64,000 nt of DNA from positions 17,717,346 to 17,781,345 of the forward strand of contig CM020618.1 in the NCBI GenBank assembly GCA_009829735.1, given 5' to 3'. Source of the DNA: Pyropia yezoensis. Taxonomy: Eukaryota > Rhodophyta > Bangiophyceae > Bangiales > Bangiaceae. Below, piece by piece: positions 1 to 10,777 of this stretch. Positions within the stretch are counted from its first letter, which is position 1. Each line of letters starts with the position of its first letter. The notes under the pieces were generated by a model. It worked only from the letters and a program-made list of their open reading frames with translations. It did no database searches and was not told the origin of the DNA. The position numbers and the translations under genes were made by a program.

Positions 1-1358
1 GCAGAGGCGTCATCGACGGCACCGGCGTCGGCGGCGGCACCGGCGGCGGCACCAGCGGTGGCGGCACCGGTGGCACCGCCAGCGGCGGCGGCGGCGGCGG
101 CGGCTGCACCGGCGGCGGCGGTGTCGCCCGCCCATGATGCGGCTGGTGGGACCTCCCCCCCCCCCCCCTTCCCGTCCCCCCCCCCCGCCCCCGCACGGCA
201 GCGGTGCTGGCGGACATTGCGTTCCTCCGCCTGGAAATGGCCGCCGTGGCCGCCGCTCGGGACGATGCGTCGGCGGCAGCCGCCGCGGCGGCTACCACCC
301 TCACCCGCACGCGGTCCGAGGCGGCCTCCCACCCGCGGGCGCCGGGGGTTGACGCGGCGGTGCGCGACGCTGCGGCGACGGTCGACCGCGCGCGCGCGGC
401 GGCGGCGGCTGCGGCGGCCGACCACGAGGCCCTGCGGTCTCGTGCGGCGGCCGCGTTTGAAGCGCTCCCCCCCGCCGCGCGGCGCCTGTTTGGGCCCTCC
501 TATGACCAGCACGAGGCAGACGCCGATGTTATCGCCCGCCTGTCGTCCCTTGTCGCGCCTGGTGTGCCCGTCGCGCCCTTGGCCGCACGCGCCGGAGGTG
601 GCGCGCCTGCCGTGGACGTGGCGGCGACGGCGGCCGCGGTGGCGGACCTTCACACCTCCCGCTTCAACCGGCGTGGGGTGGGCGTGTGGGTGGGCGCGAC
701 TGCCGCCGCCGAGACGGCCGCGATGGTGGCGCTCCTCCACTCCCTCCTCCCGGCCTCGACGGGCGCGCTGCGGGCCGCCCGCCTGCCCCCCGACGTGGTG
801 GACTGGTGGGCCGGCCAGGGCGTCTTTGCCGTCTCGTTTGGCGGCGCCACCCCCGTCGGCGCCCACGATACGGTCCTCGCGACGCTGCACCCGCGCCTCC
901 CCATCACTGCGCGGGTGGCGTGGGGGGAGACGCACGCGGCGCTTCCAACCGCCGCCGCCGCGGCCGACGCTTCTACCGGCGGCTGGGACGCGTGGCGCCG
1001 CCGCCTGACCGCCGACCTGACTGCCGGCACGCTGGTGCCTGCCGACGTGGACGCGTTTTGTGACGGCCTCCTCGACGCGGGCCTCCCCTCTGACGGGGTG
1101 CCGGCGGACGCGGCGGGCGCCCACAGCCGGGGGGTGCTCCTCGTCGACGGCCTCGGTGCGCTGGCGGCGGGGGCGGGTGCCGCCGCCGCTGCGGCTGCCC
1201 GCCAGTCGGTCGCCGACTGGGCCGCTTCCTCGCGCGTGCGGGTCGTGACGGGCGACGTGTCGCCAGTGGCGGCGGCGGGGGGCAAGGGCGAGGGGAAGTC
1301 GTGGGGGGGCGCCGCGGCCGGGCGGCCTCCCAAGGTAGTGGTGATTGGGGCGGACTGA
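1..1358 (+). CDS. 3' part of an alanine-rich protein of unknown function (5' end outside window)
   Basis: The reading frame is open from base 1 and ends with TGA at 1356-1358. The first 145 bases read as an Ala/Pro-rich stretch. Removing a 56-base GT-AG segment (146-201, very C-rich before the AG) joins this exactly in frame to a 384-codon continuation beginning LADIAFLRLEM. The N-terminal part looks helical and coiled-coil-like (Ala, Arg, Asp, Glu). The middle is more globular (RRLFGPSYDQH; DVVDWWAGQG), and the tail ends in a short hydrophobic strand (KVVVIGAD). I do not recognise the family. The intron is inferred; a homopolymer error in the C run could give the same frame change. The true start lies upstream of the window. 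Confidence 0.55.
146..201 (+). other. putative 56-nt intron
   Basis: The segment starts GTGGGA, contains long C runs and ends GGCAG. Its removal restores one continuous frame between the alanine-rich beginning and the rest of the first gene. It is very short and could instead be miscalled homopolymers. Confidence 0.4.
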
Positions 1359-2119
1359 GTTGAGGGGGGCAGGGCGGGTCGTGCAACAGGGGGGGCGCGT
1401 TGGAGGGGCGGTCTTGCGGTGGGGTGCGAGTGTGGGTGGGTGAGGAGGAAGATGGAGTGGGGCGCTTAAAGCTTGAACTGCCTCTTTGTGGTGGGGGGAG
1501 GAGAAGAGGGAAGGGGTCGTGTAACTGTCTCTTGCTGTGGACGGGTGAGGGGGCGGGGGGGGGGGTGTGGAGGTGTGCCCTGTACCTTCTGATACCACTG
1601 CCGACCGACTGATGCGGGTGCCTGCAGGGCGGCGCCATGATGCTGCCGCTGGTGGGTCTCTTGTGTGGCGAGCCGTCCCTTCGCCACCGCTGCCAGCACA
1701 CGCTGTGGCCGCCCCAGGGGATTGCCCCGCCAAACCTACGACCCCACAGCCGAGCCGCCTTCCAGGGGATTCCCTGCAGCCACCCTGCCAATGACCCCCG
1801 CGGGTCATCTGTATCTGAAGGCCTACCAAAATTGCCTCCTCTCTCGTCTGCTCTTGTCTTGCAAGGAGAAAGACACTTCTGAGCACAGATGCCTCTCTGT
1901 AACAAGCTTGCCGTCGCTACGCTGCCTGCGTGGACAGTCGTGGCTGAGGACGATGCTCATGGCGCCCGCGAGCAGTGATTTTTTTATCCCGCATTCAGGA
2001 CGCGGCGTGGCAGAAGGAAGCTGCGCGCATCACCCTCAGTATAAAAAAAACAGCAGCCCGTGGCCACTGGCTGCTAAAGTTGCCCCCCGGACCTTCGCAC
2101 TGAAGGTGGATTTCATATA
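1359..2119. other. intergenic, no gene seen
   Basis: This holds the 3' flank of the first gene and GC-rich spacer becoming less GC-rich after about 1850. Only short open frames without recognisable content occur. The stretch ends at the TA target dinucleotide of the first miniature element. Confidence 0.5.
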
Positions 2120-2317
2120 CAGTCTTTCTCCATTGTTGGGCACCCTTTGTGGCGACCGTAAGCCCAAGGATTGTAACTTGATTCCGCCCTCTGATTGGTC
2201 AGTGACAACGATCGAATGCTGACACATGTGTTGATCGCACCGTAGAGGTCGGTCGACCTGCATTGGTTACTAGACACCGTGCCCAAGAAAGGATGTCACA
2301 GAAATGGAGAAAGACTG
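2120..2317. mobile_element. 198-bp MITE, copy 1 (pogo/Tc1-type, TA target duplication)
   Basis: The left end reads CAGTCTTTCTCCATT and the right end is its exact reverse complement. Each end is flanked by TA (2118-2119 and 2318-2319). There is no coding capacity. Copy 2 at 8476-8673 has the same length, the same TA flanks and a homologous interior in opposite orientation (shared blocks around CACCCTTT, GACCGTAAGCC and ATCGA..TGCTGACAC). CAGT termini with TA duplication are typical of Tc1/mariner-pogo superfamily elements. Confidence 0.8.
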
Positions 2318-2319
2318 TA

Positions 2320-3002
2320 GTTAGGCGGCTGAGCACGACCCTTTCTTGACCGGCCGTAGCTTCGTTGTTACGCAAGCTTCCTGAGTTCTGCTTTCTCCCA
2401 CGGGTAGCACAGCTCAGGAGGTCTCTATTTGTGTGCTTTGCATATCCCTAACTGCCGAGATGGTCGTACAGGAAAAATTTCCGCGCCATGATGCTGACCA
2501 AATCGGGCACTTTAGCGCACTGATGCGACGGCTGCGAGCTCGAAGGGTCTGGCGTCGAAGGGGCGTCATTACCAAACGTGTCAAGACACTTGTGGGTAGC
2601 TCTCTCTACCTTGGCAGGGGTCCCAGACCTCTTGTAGGATGCCTGAGGTGAAGCGCAAAAGCGCATGTGTGAGCCAGCGCTACGAAACATACCATTGTCG
2701 AAATCGTCGAATTTCTCATTTCATGGGGAGTACTTGTGAAGCGAACAATGCCCGCCCTGTCGTGATCCCGCCGTGCTGCAGCAATGATCCCACCGAGCGC
2801 AGTGGGGTCTAGAGAGGGACCACCGATTTCTTGCATTCCGGGTGTTTCCTCTTGCGCAGGATTTTGCAACCCCCTCTCAGTGCTTGAAGAACGTCGATTT
2901 TGAGGACTAAATTTGCTTTACGCTTCCAGATGCAAGTTGCACAAGCCCGCATGGATGGTGCTTGTCTGCGCCGGAAGCGCACGACCCTCAGCTTCCTTGT
3001 GG
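2320..3002. other. spacer without recognisable gene
   Basis: Lower-GC spacer between the first miniature element and the left end of the putative pogo element. I see no supported coding frame. Confidence 0.4.
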
Positions 3003-3264
3003 TACAGTCTTTCTCCATTACTATTGCAGTTTACCGAATTTTGTCCCATGTGGACAAGAGCAAGAGCAAGTGTACAAGAGCAAGGGCCAATCGCATGCTC
3101 GCAGCAGAGGGCTGACCAATGGCGTGCTGCAACACGTCTGTCGGAAGAACCTGATGATTGGCTATGGCCACAACTGCTCTCGCAACGAACGCTGGTTGGA
3201 CAAAACACTCTTGTTTTTTCATCGGATCTCGCCGGTTGGCCCTTTATCTCAGGTCATCTATGGG

Positions 3265-4160
3265 GGGGGTGTGATTTTGCCGACGTTTTTTTGCCTCGCC
3301 GCTGCCTGGCTGGGTGGGTGGGGGCTGGGGGACAGGGGGGGGGTGCTGTGCTTACGCCTGTGCTTTTTGTCTGGCCACTGCCTGGCTGGGTTGGGGGGGG
3401 CTGGAGGACGGGGGGGGGGGCTGTGCTTTCGCCCGTGCTTTTTTGTCTCGCCGCTGCCTGTCTCGATTTGGAGGGGATGGGCGGGGGGGGGGGGGGGGTT
3501 GTGCTCTCGCCAACGTTTTGTTGTCTTGCCGCTGCATGTCTGGGTGTGGGGGGGAGGGGGGGGAGGGGGGGGGTTGTGCTTTTGCCGACGTTTTTTTGCC
3601 TCGCCGCTGCCTGGCTGGGTGGGGGGGGCTAGGGAACCGGGGGTGGGTGCTGTGCTTTCGCCGGCCCTTTTTTTGTCTCGCAGCTGCCTGTCTGGGTGGA
3701 GGGGGGAGGAGGGGAAGGGGGGGGGGGGTTCTTTTGCCGTCTCTTTTGCCTGGCCGCTGGCTGTCTGGGTAGTGGGGGAGGGGGGGGGGCCATGTGCGCT
3801 TCTGTCAGAGCTTTTTTGCCCGGCCGCTGCCTGTCAGCGGGAGCGTGGGGATTTAGGGGGGAAGAGGGTGTGCTCTTGCCGGCGCTTGTTTGCCTCACCG
3901 CTGCCTGTCTGGATGGGGGCGGGTGGCGGAGGTGGTGGGCGTGTGTTTCTCCCCCGGCGCTTTTTGGCCTCGCTGCTGCCTGTCTGGTCGGGGGTGGGAG
4001 GGGCGGGGGGGGTTATGCTTTGCCGGCGCCTTTTTGCCTCACCGCTGCCTGTCTGGGAGGGGGGGGCTGGGGGAGGTGGGGGGGGGGGGTGTCCTTTTGC
4101 CGGCGCTTTTTTGCCTCGCCGCTGCCTGGCCGGGTGGGGGGGGGGGCGGAGTGCTCTTAG
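3265..4160. repeat. G-rich minisatellite, about 12 units of 70-78 bp
   Basis: A core resembling TTTTTTGCCTCGCCGCTGCC followed by TGTCTGGGTGG and long G runs recurs near 3298, 3374, 3450, 3527, 3602, 3680, 3751, 3825, 3896, 3970, 4039 and 4118. Unit length varies mainly through the G runs (up to about 15). The G-rich strand has many closely spaced G4 tracts. Long frames are open through it on both strands only because the repeat lacks stops; I do not call them genes. Confidence 0.85.
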
Positions 4161-4402
4161 CCGAGTACCCTGCCTCGATAACTTTTTGTGCGAGTGGTGG
4201 GAGGAAGGGGGGAGGAGATGCATGCAGCTAGGTCAAGGTCGGAAGCGGGTGCTGTTAATTGTGGGGGTAGATGAGGGAAAGAGGTAAGAGTGGTTTTTAC
4301 AGGAGATGACTTGTGGGTTATACCACCTTCTGCATACAAGGTGAGTGGGGCTGGGCGGGGGGGTTCTGGAGTCAAGAAGGGTGGGCAGGCGGGGGGCAGT
4401 CT

Positions 4403-6396
4403 TCAATTTCCAGGGGCTGATGCCTCGACTGTGCTGAGCAATTCTGCAGTGTCGAGGATGGCCTGCTCTTCGTCCTCAGCCGCAAACCATGACACAACTC
4501 CGTTTCGCACGTCGCCCGCACTCTCGCCGGAGAAAGCGTCCGCACCCAGTGTTGTGCTGCGCAGTAGTGCAAGCACCGCCTCCACATCCTGACCAACAGA
4601 GTCAAACCCACCCTTATATTCTGCGTGAGCAGAAACAACAGACGCAGATATGGTCACAGGGAGAATCGTCGACTTCACCCAGCAATGCACAATGGATGCT
4701 GCCGTCATGGCCTCCCACTCGTCCCGAATGAGCTTGGCAGCATCTAGAAGGTGCGCTTGCCCCCAGCCCGCCAAACCACATTTCCTCGCAGGAGGCTCCT
4801 CTGACAAGGCAGGGGGGAGTACGGCAGCCACCATGTCTGCCTGCAGCTGCGCTCGGTCGTTTTCGCCCATATCCTCCTCCGTCCTCTCCATGGCAGGCTC
4901 CCTGGCGGGGCCATACCGCCGCACGATCTCCTCAAGTGTCTCAGGGGCGGCAGTGGAGAGCTCGGTGGGTCAGGGTTGAGGCAGGGTGAGTGCTTGGGAA
5001 GAGGGGGCGGATGAAAAGGGAGGGGAGGGGGTGGGGGGCTGGAAAGGAGGGGGGGTTGTGGGGGACGGTTTGGGGAGGGGGGTTGGGGGGGAGGCGACAC
5101 GGGCCAGATGAGAGCGACAGGTTGGGCCCGTACAATAATGGCCAGCAGCCGCCGCTTGTAGCGCCGCTTCAACGCCGCAATTACGCCGGCGTCCATGGGC
5201 TGGTACACGGCAGTCGTGTTAGGTGGCAGGAAAATGATGTCCACATCTGGCGCTGTCAACTCCACGCCATGCGTGGCTGAGTTGTCCATAATCAGCACGC
5301 ACTTGGCTCCGCCATGGCGCCTCCGCACCGCCGGTCAAAAGACGGTTCTCCACCATTGCGCGTAAACATGCCGGTCCATCCACGCCTTTTTCTGCGATTA
5401 ATACGGGAGGGGGCAGGCATTGCCCTCACCCCTGAAGCAAAGGGGGACAGCAGCGGTGCCAATCATGGACACTGGCAGCTTGTGCGAGGCGGTGGCGTTG
5501 GTGCAAAGCACCAATGTCATGCGGTGCATGTGAAGCATGGCCTTCGTCCCGCGAGCGCGCGTCCGCTGACTGCGAGGGATATAGGAGCGTGAAGGAAGAC
5601 ACCGGTACAGCAAGCCCGTTTCGTCCATATTATAGAGCCGCTCCGGGGGGTAGCCCTCCAGGCCGCGCCTGATCTCTGCTACGGCGGCTGCGGCGGCAGC
5701 CATGTTGACCGCCTCCGCCTGGCCATGCATAGCCACATTGCAAATGTTGTGCCGCTTGAGGAAGCCCCGGATAAAGCCATTGCTGGCAGAAAAATCCGTG
5801 ATGGACATATCCGTCGCTATAATGCTGGCCGCCTCTTGGAGCAATGCCATTGTGATAGGTATGCGCCGATGGCCCAGGCAATAAAGCGCAATACACCAAT
5901 CATACAGGCGCTGGTCCAGCTCAGGATACTTACTTCCCCGGCTGTTAACCCGCGCCATGGCGTTGGCGTCGCCGCCCAAATCGCGATATCGTTGAGCACT
6001 CCTCATGATGTTCCGCCCCGTATCCTTGCTGATCGGGAGCGGAAGCTGGCTCAGGATGACCGCCCATGTCAATCCCGAGTCCTTGAGCCGCACGATCTGC
6101 TTCTTCACGCCCATCGGGATTTGTTGGCGTTGCCGTGGACGCCGGCGCCCCCCCACCATCATAGCTGGCTGGGGCTCTGCGGCGTCCTCCTCAGAGTAGG
6201 ATCGCCGGGGGGCCTCCGATGTAATCGACATGAAGTTGGCGCACGTCTCCGCCGCCGCTTTCGCAGCCTGCCGGACAGCACGGGGCCACTCATGCGTCAT
6301 ATCAGGGACAGCCCTCTCAATAGTTGCCTCAATCGTAGCCGCAATGGCATCAGTGGGGGTTGATAGGGAGAGAGCCGGTTGCTGTGTATCAGCCAT
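4403..6396 (-). pseudogene. pogo/Tigger-like DDE transposase (CENP-B-related), broken by two in-frame stops
   Basis: From ATG 6396 the frame encodes an N-terminal region, a helix-turn-helix near residues 95-135, a Tc5/CENP-B-type second HTH (about 157-215, ending FIRGFLKRHNI) and the first catalytic Asp in YNMDETG (about residue 257). The same frame continues through TAA and TGA, 87 bases apart just below 5398. It then has the second Asp (LIMDNSATHG) and third Asp (VYQPMDAGVI). A GT-AG intron (4961-5100, phase 0) then joins to the tail with HLLDAAKLIRDEW and HCW. Apart from the two stops all parts of a roughly 617-residue transposase are present. The TGA sits where WRTVFW would be expected. 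This is a recently decayed copy, probably the relative that mobilised the 198-bp MITEs. A C-terminal fragment of the same family lies at 51592-51780. Confidence 0.85.
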
Positions 6397-6728
6397 TCTT
6401 CGGAAACAGTCTCAAGGGGGGGGGAGGAGGGGGGAGGGAGGGAGCACGTACTGCACGGATGCACGGGGTGGTCGGGGGGGGGGGGGGGGGGGGGGGGCCG
6501 TGATGCCAGCGACGGCGGTGGGTGCGACAGCGATCGCTGCCCGGGTCGTGGGGCCACCGTTAGCGGGCCCACAGGCAAATTGTGCCGAGAAATATGTTCG
6601 ATTATAAATGGGTTTCAATTTCTCTCCTCGATCGACCGAGACACCACGGCTTGATTGTCGGTCGACCGAAGTTGGTTACTAGTACCCCGTGATAAGAAAG
6701 GAAGCGACAAGAGTGGAGATTCACTGTA

Positions 6729-8473
6729 TCGACAGAACAACTTGCGAGCTTGTGAAGCGCTCCCTGAAGAGGGAATGGAAATAGTTACATCTGGGATCTG
6801 TTCTGCACAGCAAGCACTGCACCCACAAGCAACGGACGATGCAGGTCTGTATCCCACTGCAGGGCGCCTCCAGAGCAGGAACAAAGTTCTCCCAGTATTC
6901 CGTTTGGAACTGCGACCAGTCAAATGTTCTCGATCGTGACAGCGGAGTCATCCGGGCCGTTTTATTGGACACTAGCGGAGAAAGAGTAAGGATCAGTCAC
7001 GGGAGATTTTTCGCTCGTGCCGAAGAGCACGGCCGACCTGGGTTGTCCTCTTTTTCTGCCCTGCAAGAAGTTGCGCTGCGCAGCAATCTCAGGAATCTTT
7101 CTTGCGCTTGCGATGCAAACTCAGCGTCGCTGAAAGAAAGGTTTCGGGCCAGGACCCCGCTTGCTTGTGGTCCTGGCTTAAGCCCCACTGCGCAGTCAGT
7201 GCCCGCCTTTTCTGCAGGTGAGAGTGCTGAAATGCGCGGGAGCAGACAAGCATCCTGGTAGGAGGTACATCGCGGCGAAGTGGGGGGGAGGAGCAAGCGA
7301 GAGGGCAGCGCAGCGAGGGAGTAAACGAAACGGCACCGCATCTTGCCGGCCAGGGGCCATGGGGAGCGGGAGATGGGAAGGGGCGCGCGTGGGCCAGAGA
7401 CAAAAAAACAGACAAGGCCGCAAAGTGTCCTGGCGGGCGGAGAGGAGGGCGGGGTATCGTGTGGGGGGGGGGGGCAAGCGGCGGGTTCCAAACATCCAGG
7501 AGTGGCGTAGCAGCAAAGCAGCTGCCGCTGCAGCGGGTGGCCCCGGTTAGGGGGACGCGGGAGGTGCGAGGGGCTAGCAAGCGGGCAGCGTGGCGCGGCA
7601 GCAAAGCGACCAGGATGGCAGGCAGTAGGAGGAGGCGGGAGGAGCGGGGCTGGGGGGTGGGAAGTGGGGGCAAGGGATGGCGCCGCACGGGGCGGGAGCA
7701 GGTGAGGTGTCAGACCTCACGAGAAAGAGGTGTGAAGGGGCGGGCCGGCGACAACGGCGGTACCCCCTCTTACCCGAGTGGAACGAGTGATGGGCGCGTA
7801 AATGAGCAGTGCGGCGTGGGATGCGGAAAAGCGGGGAGGGTGGTCGGTCCTGTCGTAGCGCGTCGCCGTCGTTGTTGGTGACGTACCGCCCTTCGCTCCC
7901 CGGGTGGGCCTCTGTCCCCGGAAGCTGTTTAGTTTTTACAGCCATTGTTCGAATTTCAACGCAGTGGCCACCGGAAATCAAGGATTTGAGGCCGTGCATG
8001 GGACACAGAAGATCCGCGGTCCGAAGCGCACAGTCGCAAGGACACAATTCGCTACTCACCAGCCGCACGGCCGCTACGTACTCTTTTGAGAAACGTACTT
8101 AAGCACACAAGGCCCGGAAGACACCAAGGAACACTTCCACAAAGTTACAGGTCGCCGCGTGCAACAGACGCTTCATCAGGTCGACTTTTCCATCCGCCTA
8201 GCTATATGGAATCCACCTTTACCTATATAGAATCCACCTTTGGTCTCAGACTCTGGCGCTGCAGGGAGAACAGGTGTACAACTTGTGGCTGTGACGCTCC
8301 CACAGCAAGGCTCACATCGTGCAGCTTCGGCGTTGCAAGTCGAGTGGCGACGACGCATCGACGCCGCGACTCAAATGAACATATCATTTAATTAGAGAGT
8401 GTTGAACAGGGAAGGAGAAAGTCGGTTGCTCAAGACGCATCCGCGGGGTCATCGGGGGACCCTTCTCTCGAAA
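6729..8473. other. no gene seen; short tandem duplication
   Basis: Mixed-composition spacer. A GA/GC-rich part (7260-7720) gives open frames on the minus strand with no recognisable domain. Around 8202-8240 an 18-20-bp unit containing GAATCCACCTTT occurs twice in tandem. Confidence 0.4.
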
Positions 8474-8475
8474 TA

Positions 8476-8673
8476 CAGTCTTTCTTCTTTCTTATCGCAT
8501 CCTTTCTTAGCAACGGTGTCCAAGAACGAAAGTAGGACGACCGTGCTGCATGGTACGACCATCACAGGTGTCAGCAATCGATCGAGTTGGTTGTTCAATC
8601 AGCGGGCGTATTCAGATTGGGGTTTCGCGGCTTACGGTCGTCGTAAAGGGTGTCTTGCATTGGAGAAACACCG
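8476..8673. mobile_element. 198-bp MITE, copy 2 (inverted relative to copy 1)
   Basis: It starts CAGTCTTTCTTCTTT after TA (8474-8475) and ends TTGGAGAAACACCG before TA (8674-8675). Its length equals copy 1. Its reverse complement aligns with copy 1 along the interior, including ACACCCTTT, CGACCGTAAGCC and CGCCCGCTGATTG. The ends and interior are more diverged than in copy 1, so this is an older insertion. Confidence 0.75.
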
Positions 8674-10777
8674 TAGAGGTTCTTTTACCAAGGAATCATC
8701 ACCATGAGAGTCGAGGTTGGCCGACAAAACGTCACTGTCCAATGAGAGAACAGAATGGTACTCAAGAGCTAGTAGGCTGGCGCACTTAGAACGAGAGTGC
8801 AATTGAGTCGGTGCAGTTGGCGTCGAGTACAGTAGCTGTGACCAGCGCAGCAGGGTCAACCGCCACTCGCTTATTATCTGCGCATGCGCATGCGTGCACC
8901 TGTTTCCGTCTGTTTGGGCCTTTTTCGACCCTTTTTGGCGACGGGCTGAGAGGCGCTGTTCTGGTTAAATTCGCAGGCGATTGGTCGCGAGAACTACCGC
9001 TCTGCACTCCCGTCTGCAAGAATCGGCACGTGCATACATGCGCTCTGACGGCCAATTTTCTCGTCACGTGCCCAGCGTACTCAGGCTCATGCCACCCGGC
9101 CCAAGCTTTCTTGCAGCGTTTCGCAGGCGGAGTGCACGATTGTCCAGAGACCATGTCCGTGCCACCACAAGAATTGGTCAACTAGATCTGGGTCTTGTGC
9201 GTCGACGCACTGGTGAGGTTTTGGACTTGGTCGTGCCATCTCGGACGGAGCCTGAGAAAGCGTTTGCGTGCTACCTGTGAGCGCAGCCCGCGCCCTGCCC
9301 ACGCCCTCTCCCCGCCTTTTCCGGACCGAACACAACGCTGTGAGTCACTGAGCGAGCAACCTCTTCCCCACTGGAATGGTTGTGGGGGCGCGAGCGGGGA
9401 GGGGGGGGGGGGGTGGGGGGGAGCAAAGGGGAGACGGGCGCCTCTGTATCCACCAAGGGCCTCACCAGTGCGGTGTCGCGGAGGATGTTACCGCGGCGTC
9501 GGGTCGGGGGCGGCGCGGCGGCGCGCCGCGGGTACGGCGGCCGCCGTATCACTGGCCGTACATGTTGGATGGATTGGGGGGGGGGGGGGCGGCCCTGCCC
9601 TGACGGGGTGAGCGAGTGCCACCGACCACCGCCAGGTCAGTGGCCAGCACGACGGCGGCCACCACGGCGTCGGTCGGGGGAGCGGTGGAGGCGGAGGCGG
9701 AGGTTGATAATGCGGCGGCGGCGTCGACGACCCAGCGCGTTGCTCCGGCGACCGTGAGCGCCACGGCCGCAAGGACAGGGATGGCCAGGGCAGACGTTGC
9801 CACGGGCTCCCAGTCGGAGACGACGGCGCCTCAAGATGGCGGTTGCGGTTGTGGAGGCGGTGACGGAGGTGGTGTGTCGGTGGCAGCGAGGTGTGGCGCC
9901 CAAAATTGGCGCAACCGAGCGCGGCCGGCAGCCGCTGCTGTCGACGCCACCGGTGGCAGGGCTGGAGATGCCGGGTGTCGGCTCCGCCGGCAGCACGACC
10001 CCCGCCACGCAGACCGCCCGTCCGCCCGGCTGGCGGTGTCTGCTCTCGTCGCGCTGCCGGTGGAGGTCTTGCGTGCCGCCCGGGCCAGCCGCAGCGCCCG
10101 CGGTGGCCATGATTGGCGTCGTGCGACTGCGGTCCATGAAGCCGGCGGCGGTGCACCTCCCGTCGCGCGTGTCGACGGAGCATGTCGGGGAGTGCTGTCG
10201 CGTCTGCTCACTGCTGCGGGTCTGCGGAGTGCGGCCGCGGCGGGCGCAGTCGGCCCGCCTACCAAGCAGCAGCGGCGGTGGTGCTCTGGGATCCCCGCGC
10301 TGCTCGACGGCGGTGAAGGCGTTCATGGCCCCCGCAGGGGTTGCGGTGTTATGAGTGTGTCGGGACCTCCGCAAGGTGACAGTGCCCCTTGACGCCTGTA
10401 TTCCGCTCCTGGTATTGGCAACGTGGTATTGGCAACGGCCGGCGGCGGTGGCGGGGGCGACTTTGTCCGTGGAAAGACAGTTGGGAGACGGTGAATCTGC
10501 GGTTGTTATTGCGTCATTGGTCGCGGGGGTGGTGGTTGTGGTGTTGGCGGGCTCGTTGAGGGCTAGTACGGCGGCTGCGAGGCGTGCACACTTTTGCTTG
10601 TCACTCCGATCGTCTGGAGGCGGCCGGGAGACACAGGGAGACAACTCTCGTCGTCCGAAGCACAGGATAATATCATGTACGTACTCAGTAGAGACCCGTA
10701 CGACTTCTCTCTCTCATTCTTCCACGCAAAGCACTCGCAGTCTCTCTACACCCGCACGCGCGTTCAAGATACATACA
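8674..10777. other. no supported gene
   Basis: From 9370 to 10600 the DNA is GC-rich and several frames stay open on both strands, the longest about 335 codons on the minus strand. None shows a domain, splice pattern or composition that sets it apart from the others, so I treat them as chance frames. G runs lie at about 9401-9420 and 9577-9590. Confidence 0.4.

Larger units (their letters stand above)
3005..6726 (-). mobile_element. putative pogo/Tigger-like DNA transposon (about 3.7 kb)
   Basis: The left end CAGTCTTTCTCCATT (3005) follows TA at 3003-3004 and is identical over 15 bases to the left end of the 198-bp MITE. The right end (6726, followed by TA at 6727-6728) reads in reverse CAGTGAATCTCCACT, 11 of 15 matching. 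The last ~100 bases (about 6625-6726) resemble the right end of the MITE (GTCGGTCGACC, TTGGTTACTAG, AAGAAAGGA). A pogo-type transposase pseudogene lies inside on the minus strand. The outer limits are inferred from these ends; the left end could also belong to a separate diverged ~205-bp MITE (3005-3209). Confidence 0.5.

Noticed and set aside
2962..4287. 441-codon plus-strand open frame over the G-rich minisatellite
   Set aside because: It is open only because the repeat lacks stops. Other frames are open over the same units and unit lengths are not multiples of three.
5380..5405. Mini-intron removing the TAA in the pogo transposase
   Set aside because: The only GT...AG available is about 13 nt and the following TGA would remain.
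9637..10644. 335-codon minus-strand frame and overlapping plus frame
   Set aside because: Both strands are open with similar lengths, composition is Arg/Thr/Pro low-complexity, and no domain or splice evidence exists.
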